From positions 2,888,501 to 2,952,500 of the forward strand of contig NZ_NPJZ01000001.1 of NCBI RefSeq assembly GCF_002245895.1: DNA of 64,000 bases, written 5' to 3'. The position numbers were made by a program, and so were the translations under genes. The notes under the pieces are model-generated. The model saw only the letters and a list, made by a program, of their open reading frames with translations, was not told where the DNA came from and made no database searches. The DNA comes from Rhodococcus sp. OK302. Lineage in GTDB: Bacteria; Actinomycetota; Actinomycetes; Mycobacteriales; Mycobacteriaceae. How positions within the stretch are numbered: the stretch's first letter is position 1; each line of letters opens with the position of its first letter. This document shows, piece by piece, positions 8,325 to 16,731 of the stretch.

Positions 8325-9329
8325 CTACCCACCGACAAGACGCTCCACCAGAGATGTCTTGATCGTGGGCCGGGTTGCGGCCACCAGGGTGAATGTGGCC
8401 TCACGCATCAAACGTTCGGCCGTGTTGCTACCCACCAGCGAGCGGCTGCCGGTCGCGGTGACCAGTGCGGCTGCCACGCGAACTGCGAGTTCGGACGCGG
8501 CGGCGCGGGCAGCTGACATGTCGGCGCGGTCCGCCAGCGCCAGATCGAGATGGCGACGGGTGGCAGCAGCCTGCTCGGTGAAAGTGTCGACATCGACGCC
8601 GAGGTCGTGGAGTTCGGTGATCGCGCGACGGGCAACCCCCATCGCCATGGCTCCGTTGAACCACAGACCGGGCAACTGTGTGCTCTGGAACTGTTCGTCG
8701 TCGACTACCGCTGCGATGTCTGTGTCCGGGATCTCGAAACCATCGAAAACTATACGCGCGGTGTTGCTTCCGCGGGCAGCGATCAGTGGGAGCACCTCAA
8801 CCGTGAGACCAGGTGCGAGGGTCGCCGGGACGACCGCGTGGACTATGGAATTGTCGAACTCGTCCCTGGCCGATACAAGCAGGATGTCGACGATTCCCCA
8901 GCCTGTCACGAAGGGCGCCGTGCCGTCGAGGACGTATCCGTTGTCGATCCGCCGCGCCCAGAGGAGCGGTGGGTTGGGAATCGCGCCGGCGTAAGCAACG
9001 CCACCCGAGACGGCTCCGGTGATGAGTGAGTCCCAGTACTGCTTGCGCAGTCCATCGTTGGCGGTCGAAGCCAACGCCCCCACGACGCCATGATGCTGCA
9101 TCCACGTGAATGCCGTAGCGAGGCAACCACCGCACAGTGTTTCGACGACCTCCACCAACTCTGCAGCCGACGGACCGTCGTCACCGAGGGTTGCGAGTCC
9201 GTAGAAACCTTCGGCTGCCAGGGCGTCGAAATGGCTGCTCGGGATTTCACCGTCCGCGTCAACGCTGTCGGCAACGGGGAATAGGACGCTATCGGCAATC
9301 TCGCGCGCAAGTTCGGGCCACAGGGTCAC
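8325..9329 (-). CDS. Acyl-CoA dehydrogenase-like flavoprotein
   Basis: A 334-residue protein of the acyl-CoA dehydrogenase fold. The N-terminal helical domain (about 1-95), the central beta domain with FVTGWG (about 137-142, the usual FAD/substrate strand region) and a C-terminal helical domain are recognisable. It is 40-60 residues shorter than typical family members, mainly at the C-terminal end, and I do not see the usual catalytic Glu loop, so the activity is uncertain. A TACGCT box lies 7 bases before the GTG start (9337-9342), predicting a leaderless mRNA. lhr follows without a gap. It may act on a CoA ester from the lysine route next door, but that is only inference. Confidence 0.75.
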   Translation of the reverse strand: MTLWPELAREIADSVLFPVADSVDADGEIPSSHFDALAAEGFYGLATLGDDGPSAAELVEVVETLCGGCLATAFTWMQHHGVVGALASTANDGLRKQYWDSLITGAVSGGVAYAGAIPNPPLLWARRIDNGYVLDGTAPFVTGWGIVDILLVSARDEFDNSIVHAVVPATLAPGLTVEVLPLIAARGSNTARIVFDGFEIPDTDIAAVVDDEQFQSTQLPGLWFNGAMAMGVARRAITELHDLGVDVDTFTEQAAATRRHLDLALADRADMSAARAAASELAVRVAAALVTATGSRSLVGSNTAERLMREATFTLVAATRPTIKTSLVERLVGG

Positions 9330-9393
9330 AGTGAAAAGCGTAGGCGGTCGATCCGAACGGCGCTGGGGAACTCACGATCACGAACCTGGAGAG

Positions 9394-10899
9394 TCAGCCG
9401 AACTCGACTCCTTGAGCCAGTGGTAGCTGATTCGAGTAGTTGACGGTATTGGTGGCGCGGCGCATGTAAGCCTTCCATGAATCGGATCCGGACTCGCGCC
9501 CACCGCCGGTTTCTTTCTCACCGCCGAAGGCACCGCCGATTTCGGCTCCCGAAGTCCCGATGTTGACGTTGGCGATTCCGCAATCGGAACCATCGGCGGC
9601 CAGAAACCGTTCGGCTTCACGCAGATCAAGCGTGAAGATCGATGATGAAAGTCCCTGTGGCACTTCGTTGTGGAGTCTGATGGCGTCGTCGAATTCGCGA
9701 TAGGTCAGTACATACAGGATCGGGGCGAAGGTCTCGGCTCGAACCACTTCGCTCTGGGCCGGCATCCGCACCACCGCCGGGCTCACGTAGTAGCCCGTAT
9801 CTCCGACGCGCTCACCGCCACACACAACCGTTCCACCTTCGGCGCGCACCGACGTCAGAGCCTTGTCCATGGCGTGGAATGCAGCCTCGTTGATCAGCGG
9901 ACCGACCAGGACGCCGTTATCGAACGGGTTGCCCACCCGCAGTTGCGCGTAGGCGGCAGAAATTCGATCGACCAGACCGTCCGCAATCGACTCGTGAACG
10001 ATCAACCGGCGCAACGACGTACACCGCTGGCCCGCAGTTCCGGCGGCTGAGAAGACGATCCCGCGGACAGCGAGGTCGAGATCCGCCGACGGGGTGACGA
10101 TCGCCCCGTTGTTTCCACCCAATTCGAGGAGGCTGCGCCCGAACCTCGCCGCAATCCGCGGCGCGACCTCGCGTCCCATCCGGACGGATCCGGTAGCGCT
10201 CACGAGAGCGACTTGCGCGTTGTCCACCAGGCGTTCGCCGACCCCGCGCCCGCCGATGACCAGTTGGTGGATGTCCGCCGGAGCGCCGCATTCCGCGAGG
10301 GCACGCCGTAAGAGGGCGTGGCATGCCAGTGCCGTGAGCGGAGTCGTCTCGGAAGGCTTCCAGACAACCGTGTCGCCGCACACCAGAGCGATAGCTGTGT
10401 TCCAGGACCACACCGCCACCGGGAAGTTGAAGGCGGAGATGACACCGACAACGCCGAGAGGGTGCCAGGTCTCCATCAGTCGGTGGCCAGGCCGCTCCGA
10501 AGGCATTGTCCGTCCGTACAGTTGGCGCGAGAGACCAACGGCGAACTCGCAGATATCGATCATTTCCTGCACTTCGCCGAGCGCTTCCGACGTGACTTTG
10601 CCGGCTTCGAGCGTGACGATTTCGGCAAGGTCGGCCTTGTGTTCACTCAAGAGTCGACCGAGCTGCCGTACCACTGCGCCCCGAGTCGGGGACGGAACTG
10701 TGCGCCAGACCAGAAATGCCTGATGTGCAGCGGACACCGCGTCGTCGACGTCACTGACGGATTGCTGGGCGACGGTACGCAGTTCGGTTCCCGTAATGGG
10801 GGTGCGCGCACTGAGATTGCCGGTAGGCCAGTCGACTCCGCATCGGGAGAGCGCAGATTGTGCACGCTCGGCGAGGGCGGACGGATCGGGAAGGATCAC
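9394..10899 (-). CDS. pcd: L-piperideine-6-carboxylate / aminoadipate-semialdehyde dehydrogenase
   Basis: A 501-residue NAD(P)-dependent aldehyde dehydrogenase of the antiquitin (ALDH7) type, which oxidises the product of lysine 6-aminotransferase to 2-aminoadipate. Catalytic Cys293 (GQRCTSLRR) and general base Glu259 (LLELGGNN) are present, as is the antiquitin signature GTSGAEIGGAFGGEKETGGG near the C-terminus. It is the counterpart of M. tuberculosis Rv3293. The GTG start overlaps the hglS stop (GTGA) and has AAAGGAG upstream, so translation is coupled to hglS. Confidence 0.92.
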   Translation of the reverse strand: MILPDPSALAERAQSALSRCGVDWPTGNLSARTPITGTELRTVAQQSVSDVDDAVSAAHQAFLVWRTVPSPTRGAVVRQLGRLLSEHKADLAEIVTLEAGKVTSEALGEVQEMIDICEFAVGLSRQLYGRTMPSERPGHRLMETWHPLGVVGVISAFNFPVAVWSWNTAIALVCGDTVVWKPSETTPLTALACHALLRRALAECGAPADIHQLVIGGRGVGERLVDNAQVALVSATGSVRMGREVAPRIAARFGRSLLELGGNNGAIVTPSADLDLAVRGIVFSAAGTAGQRCTSLRRLIVHESIADGLVDRISAAYAQLRVGNPFDNGVLVGPLINEAAFHAMDKALTSVRAEGGTVVCGGERVGDTGYYVSPAVVRMPAQSEVVRAETFAPILYVLTYREFDDAIRLHNEVPQGLSSSIFTLDLREAERFLAADGSDCGIANVNIGTSGAEIGGAFGGEKETGGGRESGSDSWKAYMRRATNTVNYSNQLPLAQGVEFG

Positions 10900-12158
10900 G
10901 GGTCACTCCTTTGATCGGCACGCGAGGCGTCCTGTTGCTTTCGGTACAACTCGAAGGGATCGAGTATCGACCGTTCGATTACGCCTTCGAGTTGATCCTG
11001 CCCGTAATCGGCGCTGAGCGCATCGGAAATGAATTCCGAGGCCGAGTCGACGTTGGATGCAAAGATCCCGGCCGCGGAAGCCGGTAGGAAGTCCTCGTAG
11101 ACGATGGGCTCACGTATCAGCGTCGAACCCTCGCGGCGGTACGTGAAGTACGCCAGATCGGCGTCGGCAAGTCCGTCCTCCGTAGTGGGAAATGCGCTCT
11201 CCCACAACGCAATTTCAGTGCAACCGATCAGGGCGTCGTAGATGTCTCTTCCCTTGCGTGTCAGTGCGATGCCGCGTGCTTCAACCTCGCCGAAACGCAC
11301 TCGGACGGGCTCGTCGGTAATCGATCCGTCCGCCGCCCGGAAGCGGCGGATCTCGTCCAGGGCACGAAACGACGTTTGCCGCAGCAGAAGTGGCGGTCCA
11401 TTCCACCGGGGTGGTCCCTGGATTCGGTCGATCATGGTGATGCCGCGTGCGGTCATGCGTCGGTACAACTCATCGATATCGAGTACTCGCGGGGTGAGAT
11501 GGTTGATGTGTGTTGTTCCCTGCCCGGCGATATCGGCGGCCACGGGGGAGACGCGGGTGAGTTCGCGGAACCATGATGCGTCGATCGGTTCGGTTCCGAG
11601 TCTGAATGCACGTGTCGCGGCGTCGACGAACTGTGTGGCTTGTGGCTCCGGCAAGCCTCCGTCGGTGTGTGCGGCCCGGGCCAGGCGAAGTAGTTCGGGG
11701 GAGAAGAGGGTGCGTCTGCGAAGGTAGGCAGTGATTCGGCGCTGGAGATCGGTGTCGAAGAAGCGTTGGTCCGCGATTGCCAGTACGGATGTGAAAACTC
11801 GAAACGGGTTGTGCGCGAGTTCAGTCGGATGGATGGGACGGAAAGCTGTCGATACCACCGGGACCGGAGGATCTGCGATCCGCAAGTCGTAGTATCCGAC
11901 CGGCGACATTCCGAATCCGCCGAAGAGTACGGCGGCGTCCCGTAGTTCGTCGAGAGTCCCCAATCGGATCGCTCCGTGTCGTTCTGCGCTGACTCGGGCG
12001 AGGCTGCCCACGTTCTCCAGGCCCGGGTGGGAGGCAACGAAGTCACGATTGACCTGCCTCGTTACGTCGACGAGAGTGTTGTACGCCGGAACCTCACTGC
12101 CGTACATGTGCCCGAGTTGGGCAGCAAATCGGGAACGCAACTGCCCTGTATCAGCCAT
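10896..12158 (-). CDS. hglS: DUF1338 2-oxoadipate dioxygenase/decarboxylase (HglS type)
   Basis: A 420-residue protein of the DUF1338/YdcJ family. The characterised Pseudomonas member HglS is an iron(II) enzyme that turns 2-oxoadipate into D-2-hydroxyglutarate in lysine breakdown. His61 and Arg65 (RHGAIRLG) have the spacing of the Pseudomonas His/Arg pair as I recall it; His217 or His220 (THINHLTPRV) and Glu291 (RFGEVEARG) complete the expected 2-His-1-Glu metal site. The neighbours pcd and lat make the substrate precursor, which strongly supports the function. ATG 12158 with AAGGGG five bases before it is preferred; GTG 12164 is possible. It corresponds to the long-uncharacterised Rv3292. 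Confidence 0.85.
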   Translation of the reverse strand: MADTGQLRSRFAAQLGHMYGSEVPAYNTLVDVTRQVNRDFVASHPGLENVGSLARVSAERHGAIRLGTLDELRDAAVLFGGFGMSPVGYYDLRIADPPVPVVSTAFRPIHPTELAHNPFRVFTSVLAIADQRFFDTDLQRRITAYLRRRTLFSPELLRLARAAHTDGGLPEPQATQFVDAATRAFRLGTEPIDASWFRELTRVSPVAADIAGQGTTHINHLTPRVLDIDELYRRMTARGITMIDRIQGPPRWNGPPLLLRQTSFRALDEIRRFRAADGSITDEPVRVRFGEVEARGIALTRKGRDIYDALIGCTEIALWESAFPTTEDGLADADLAYFTYRREGSTLIREPIVYEDFLPASAAGIFASNVDSASEFISDALSADYGQDQLEGVIERSILDPFELYRKQQDASRADQRSDP

Positions 12159-12172
12159 GTGCACCCCTTGTT

Positions 12173-12182
12173 ACGTTAATCT
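12173..12182. promoter_or_regulatory. Overlapping divergent -10 boxes between hglS and lrp
   Basis: Rightward, TAATCT (12177-12182) is six bases before the lrp GTG at 12189. Leftward, TAACGT (12178-12173) is eight bases before GTG 12164 of hglS. The two -10 boxes share bases, and the intergenic DNA is only about 30 bases long, so the two promoters would exclude each other and each -35 region lies inside the opposite gene. A good -35 match is not seen for either. Confidence 0.45.
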
Positions 12183-12188
12183 GCGCGG

Positions 12189-12653
12189 GTGGGAGAAATG
12201 CAACAAAGTGACAATTCTGCTGTTCCGATCGACGACACCGACCGACTGCTGATCCGAGAACTGGTTTCGGACGGGCGTGCCACTTTGTCGACCCTGGCCG
12301 AGAAGGCCGGTCTCTCGATCTCGGCGGTGCAGTCGAGGGTGCGTCGACTCGAGTCCCGCAAGGTAATCCGCGGCTACTCGGCGAAGGTGGATCCCGAGTC
12401 TGTCGGTCAGAACTTGGCGGCATTTGTGGCCATCACCCCTCTCGACCCGTCTCAGCCCGACGATGCGCCCGCACGCCTGCGGCACCTGCCGGCGGTGGTG
12501 GCGTGCCACTCGGTGGCCGGCGACAACAGTTACGTGCTCCTCGTTCGAGTCGCATCACCGCGGGCACTGGAATCTCTGTTGCAGGAAATTCGGACGGTCG
12601 CAAACGTTGGAACCCGAAGTACGATCATTCTACAAACTTTTTACGACGAATAG
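12189..12653 (+). CDS. lrpA: Lrp/AsnC-family regulator of lysine catabolism
   Basis: A 154-residue feast/famine regulator. Residues 15-60 hold the helix-turn-helix (TLSTLAEKAGLSISAVQSRVRRLE) and residues 75-150 the RAM ligand-binding/oligomer domain. It closely resembles M. tuberculosis LrpA (Rv3291c), including FVAITPLDPSQPDDAPARL, which controls lat. It lies between the two divergent halves of the lysine module and probably senses lysine or another amino acid. GTG 12189 fits a leaderless start (TAATCT six bases before); ATG 12198, with GGGAG upstream, is an alternative. Confidence 0.9.
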   Translation: MGEMQQSDNSAVPIDDTDRLLIRELVSDGRATLSTLAEKAGLSISAVQSRVRRLESRKVIRGYSAKVDPESVGQNLAAFVAITPLDPSQPDDAPARLRHLPAVVACHSVAGDNSYVLLVRVASPRALESLLQEIRTVANVGTRSTIILQTFYDE

Positions 12654-12684
12654 CCGCAGCCGTAGTAATTTTTCCTGTCAATCA

Positions 12685-12713
12685 TCGACTTTGCCGGAAC
12701 GCGGACATATTGT
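12685..12713 (+). promoter_or_regulatory. lat promoter (leaderless)
   Basis: TCGACT (12685-12690), a 17-base spacer and TATTGT (12708-12713) are followed after six bases by the lat ATG, so the transcript should begin at or next to the start codon. An AT-rich patch just upstream (12666-12675) is a plausible Lrp contact site. Confidence 0.5.
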
Positions 12714-12719
12714 GAGCGT

Positions 12720-14051
12720 ATGAGTACCGCGATGCAGGGCGTGGGCGGCAGTACAGAGTTTCCGGTGTTCGACGTGTTGAATGCCAGTATTCTCACGGAC
12801 GGGTTCGATCTTGTGCTCGACGTCGAACGCTCGCACGGTGTGTATCTGGTGGATCTGCGTACCGGAACCGAATACCTGGACATGTTCGGTTTCTTCGGTT
12901 CGTCGGCCCTCGGGATGAATCATCCGGGCATCGCTGCCGACGAGGCGTTTCAACGTGAGTTGGCGGTGACCGCATCCAACAAGCCGAGCAACTCCGATGT
13001 CTACAGTGTGCCGATGGCCCGGTTCGTCGACGCCTTCGTTCGGGTTCTGGGGGATCCTGCTCTCCCACACCTGTTCTTTGTGGACGGCGGAGCACTCGCC
13101 GTCGAAAATGCGCTCAAGGTGGCGTTCGACTGGAAGAGTCGATTCAATGAAACTGCCGGGCTGTCACCGGATCTGGGGACCAAGGTCCTGCATCTGACCG
13201 AAGCGTTCCACGGTCGCAGTGGATACACGATGTCGCTGACCAATACCGAACCGGGCAAGGTTGCGAGGTTCCCCAAGTTCGACTGGCCGCGCATCGCTTC
13301 GCCGTATCTCGCTGAGGGTCATGACGTGGTGTCCGCGGAGAGCTCCAGCCTCACGCAGGCGCGGCGAGCATTCGCCGAAAATTTCGGTGACATAGCCTGT
13401 TTCATCGCCGAACCGATCCAGGGCGAAGGCGGCGACCATCACCTTCGGCCGGAATTTCTGCAGGCGATGCAACAACTGTGCCGGGAGAACGACGCGCTGT
13501 TCGTTCTCGACGAGGTCCAGACCGGGTGCGGGATCACCGGAACAGCCTGGGCTTACCAACAATTGGGGTTAGCTCCGGACGTCGTGGCCTTCGGTAAGAA
13601 GACTCAAGTGTGTGGAATTATGGCCGGCGGCCGGGTAGACGAGGTGCCGGACAACGTGTTTCACGTTAGTTCGCGAATCAACTCCACCTGGGGCGGCAAC
13701 CTGACGGACATGGTGAGAGCCCGTCGAATCCTCGAAATCATCGAACGGGATCGTTTGATCGATCGTGCACGGTTTACCGGCGCGCACCTGCTCGATCGGC
13801 TCAGGGATGTGAGCGGGAGGTTCGACGACGTCACCGAACCTCGTGGACGCGGACTTATGTGCGCGATCACCCTGAGTACCAAAGAATTACGCGACCATAT
13901 TGTTTCCCGATTGTGGGAAGACGAACGTGTGATCATCCTCCCGACCGGAGTTCGAGGCATCAGATTTCGTCCACCGTTGACCGTGACGATCGGAGAGCTG
14001 GACGCGGCAGTGGACGCCCTGGAACGAGTTCTGAGCCGAGTCACCGGCTGA
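12720..14051 (+). CDS. lat: L-lysine 6-aminotransferase
   Basis: A 443-residue PLP-dependent class III aminotransferase. It moves the epsilon-amino group of lysine to 2-oxoglutarate, giving 2-aminoadipate semialdehyde, which cyclises to piperideine-6-carboxylate. Asp264 (FVLDEVQTG) contacts the PLP ring and Lys294 in FGKKTQVCG is the Schiff-base lysine (Lys300 in Rv3290c). Length and sequence match mycobacterial Lat throughout. It is the first enzyme of the route completed by pcd and hglS across the lrpA gene. Its end overlaps the convergent hydroxylase gene by 11 bases. Confidence 0.95.
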   Translation: MSTAMQGVGGSTEFPVFDVLNASILTDGFDLVLDVERSHGVYLVDLRTGTEYLDMFGFFGSSALGMNHPGIAADEAFQRELAVTASNKPSNSDVYSVPMARFVDAFVRVLGDPALPHLFFVDGGALAVENALKVAFDWKSRFNETAGLSPDLGTKVLHLTEAFHGRSGYTMSLTNTEPGKVARFPKFDWPRIASPYLAEGHDVVSAESSSLTQARRAFAENFGDIACFIAEPIQGEGGDHHLRPEFLQAMQQLCRENDALFVLDEVQTGCGITGTAWAYQQLGLAPDVVAFGKKTQVCGIMAGGRVDEVPDNVFHVSSRINSTWGGNLTDMVRARRILEIIERDRLIDRARFTGAHLLDRLRDVSGRFDDVTEPRGRGLMCAITLSTKELRDHIVSRLWEDERVIILPTGVRGIRFRPPLTVTIGELDAAVDALERVLSRVTG

Positions 14052-16731
14052 GTTTCCGCCAGACCTGGTCCGGTGTCATCGGTACGGCGTACATCCTTGC
14101 GCCGCAGGCATCCGCGATTGCATTGGCCAGCGCCGGTGCTACCGGATTGAACGGAGCCTCACTCATCGATTTGGCGCCGAATGGTCCCAACTTGTCGTAG
14201 GTATCGGCAAAGAGGACTTCGGTGTTCGGGAGATCCGCCAACTGTGGAATGTGGTAATTCCGCAGCGTGGGATTGACCACCACACCATGGTCCAGGACGA
14301 TCTCCTCGAACAGCGCGGCGCCGAGAGCCTGTCCCACACCACCTTCCACCTGCCCGCGCAATTGAGCAGGGTTCAGCACGGTCCCGGCATCAGCGGCCTG
14401 GACGGAGTGCAGAATAACCACCCGGCCCGTCGCGGTATCGACCGCGACACGAAAACCGTGGACATTGAACGAGACCGAGCGGGGGGTTCCGTCGTGACGG
14501 CCGTCGGCGGAGAGCGGTCCACTCTCGAGCAGCGTCGAGAAATCGATGCGGCGGTGTCCGACGTCGACACCGTCTGCGGCGAGTGCTGCCGGACCCGGGC
14601 AGATAGCTTGTGCGCGTGTGAGTATCCGGTCGCGAAGGCGTTCACACGCGATCAACAGTGCCTTGCCCGCGACGACGGTACCGGTCGATCCGAATGCGCC
14701 GGTGTCGTGTCCTCCGGTATCGGTATCGGATTGAACGATCACGATGCGATCGACGCTCGTCCGAAGTTCGGTGGCGGCAATCTGATGATGAACTGTGGTG
14801 GTTCCGTTCCCGAATTCGGCCGTTCCGATTCGCACCACGTACCGGCCATCGGATTCGAGTGTCACGGTGGTGTCGGCGACGTGGCCGCGCGGCGGGATCG
14901 TGGCGATCATGGCAATTGCCATGCCCCGACCGGTTTTCCACGGTGATCCTGGCTCGGGCTCCGTTCCACGCCCGCTCGAAAGAGCGGCCTCGACCAGGTC
15001 CAGGCACTGATCGAGGCCGTAGCTGCCGAATTCGAGATCACCGTCCTCGACGTGCCAGTCCACAAAATCGTCTCCCGGAACCACGACATTGCGACGACGG
15101 AACTCGAAGGGATCGATACCGAGTTTTCGGGCGAGTTGATCCATCGCCGATTCGACGGCAAAGATGACTTGCCCCAGGCCGTAGCCGCGAAACGCTCCCG
15201 ACGGCACGTTGTTCGTGTAGACGGCTTCGGCATCGACACGCTTGGCCGGACACCGATACACCGCAATCGATTCGGTGCAGCCGTGGAACATCACACCGAC
15301 CGAGTGATTTCCGTAGGCTCCGGCGTCGGAGAGGACGTCGATTGCCAGCGCGCTCAGTTGCCCGGATGTGTCGGCGCCGACTCGCACCGACACCTGCATC
15401 GGGTGCCGTGACGGCGCGATCGTGAACTGGTCGCTCCGGCTGAACTCGTACTGCACGGGCCGCCCGGTGCGGAGTACAGCCAGGGCAACGAGGTCCTCCG
15501 TCAACATTTCCTGTTTACCGCCGAATCCGCCGCCGACCCGGGTAGCAAACACCCGGACCTTCAACCGATCGAGATCGAAGACGTGTGCCAGCTCGTCGCG
15601 CACCAGGAAGGGCACCTGCGTGCTGCTGCGGATGACCAGGCGGCCGTCCGAATCGAGCCAGCCCACCGATCCGTGGGTTTCCATCGCTACATGCTGGACC
15701 CGCGCAGTCTTCCAGGTTCCTTCGACGACGGCTGCAGATCCGGCCAGTGCTTCCTCGGCATCGCCGACGCCCTCGTGCACTGCCGCAACAACATTGCGCT
15801 GCACATCGGCGATCCGCGACACGGCGTCTTTGTCGGCGTGCAGGAGCGGCGCAGTGGGGGAGCGTGCGTCCGCCGGATCGAAAACTGCAGCGCGTATCTC
15901 GAAGTCGACTTCGATCAACGCCAGGGCGCGTTCTGCGTCGCGGGCTGTCTCGGCGATCACCGCGGCAACTCGCTGACCGATGAATCGTACGGTGCGGTCG
16001 AAGACGCGGGTGTCGTCCGGATCGTCGGTCCGATTCTCATGCCGGGCTGTCGAGAACAGAATGTCGGGGCTGTCGAGGTAGGTCAATACTGCTACGACGC
16101 CCGGTGCGGAACGTGCTGCAGCCGTGTTGATTCCGGAGATGTAGGCATGGGAATGCGGGCTGCCGAGTACCGCGGCGTGGAGGAGTCCGTCGGGAATATC
16201 ACGCAAATCCAAGGTGAAGGGTTCATTTCCCGTGACAAGTCGGGCTGAGGCCGGTGCTGCAATGGAACGTCCCTGTGCTGCCTGGTTATCCACGCACTCG
16301 ATGTTCTTCGTGGCGGCAAGTGCGTCGCGAATCGAGCGATACCCCGTGCAGCGGCAGAGATTACCCTTCATCGACTGCGGTAAGTTCTCCTTTTGCGCGG
16401 TGGTGAACGCAGACGTGGTCACCACCATTCCGGCCGTGCAGAAACCGCATTGGAATCCTCCGGCGTCGACAAACGCTTGTTGCATCGGATGTAGATTCTC
16501 CGGGGTGCCGAGACCGGCCGCAGTGACAATCGCGAGCCCACCGATGCGATGTGCGGGGAAGATGCAGGAATGGGTGGGACGGCCGTCCACCAGCACCGAA
16601 CAGGCGCCGCAATCGCCCGCGTCGCAACCCTTCTTGACCGAAGTGGTGCCGTGTTCACGCAGAAACGTTCGTAGGCACTGGCCCGGTCGGGGTTCGTCGT
16701 CGCGGGCTACCCCGTCGACGGAGTACTTCAT
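14041..16731 (-). CDS. Molybdenum hydroxylase, fused 2Fe-2S and molybdopterin subunits (xanthine dehydrogenase family)
   Basis: An 896-residue fusion. Residues 1-155 carry two 2Fe-2S clusters: plant-type C36, C41, C44, C56 and helical C95, C98, C126, C128. From about residue 165 the molybdopterin domain follows, with GGGFGGKQ, AFRGYGLGQ and a likely base Glu in KSMSEAPFNPV near the end. With the FAD protein it forms a three-cofactor purine hydroxylase. Odd points: Fe-S and Mo parts are fused while FAD is separate, and the segment around DAGAYGNHS lacks the Arg expected at the xanthine-binding site (bovine Arg880), so the substrate may be a different purine. Last gene of the operon; ATGA overlap with the FAD gene. 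Confidence 0.88.
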   Translation of the reverse strand: MKYSVDGVARDDEPRPGQCLRTFLREHGTTSVKKGCDAGDCGACSVLVDGRPTHSCIFPAHRIGGLAIVTAAGLGTPENLHPMQQAFVDAGGFQCGFCTAGMVVTTSAFTTAQKENLPQSMKGNLCRCTGYRSIRDALAATKNIECVDNQAAQGRSIAAPASARLVTGNEPFTLDLRDIPDGLLHAAVLGSPHSHAYISGINTAAARSAPGVVAVLTYLDSPDILFSTARHENRTDDPDDTRVFDRTVRFIGQRVAAVIAETARDAERALALIEVDFEIRAAVFDPADARSPTAPLLHADKDAVSRIADVQRNVVAAVHEGVGDAEEALAGSAAVVEGTWKTARVQHVAMETHGSVGWLDSDGRLVIRSSTQVPFLVRDELAHVFDLDRLKVRVFATRVGGGFGGKQEMLTEDLVALAVLRTGRPVQYEFSRSDQFTIAPSRHPMQVSVRVGADTSGQLSALAIDVLSDAGAYGNHSVGVMFHGCTESIAVYRCPAKRVDAEAVYTNNVPSGAFRGYGLGQVIFAVESAMDQLARKLGIDPFEFRRRNVVVPGDDFVDWHVEDGDLEFGSYGLDQCLDLVEAALSSGRGTEPEPGSPWKTGRGMAIAMIATIPPRGHVADTTVTLESDGRYVVRIGTAEFGNGTTTVHHQIAATELRTSVDRIVIVQSDTDTGGHDTGAFGSTGTVVAGKALLIACERLRDRILTRAQAICPGPAALAADGVDVGHRRIDFSTLLESGPLSADGRHDGTPRSVSFNVHGFRVAVDTATGRVVILHSVQAADAGTVLNPAQLRGQVEGGVGQALGAALFEEIVLDHGVVVNPTLRNYHIPQLADLPNTEVLFADTYDKLGPFGAKSMSEAPFNPVAPALANAIADACGARMYAVPMTPDQVWRKLSR

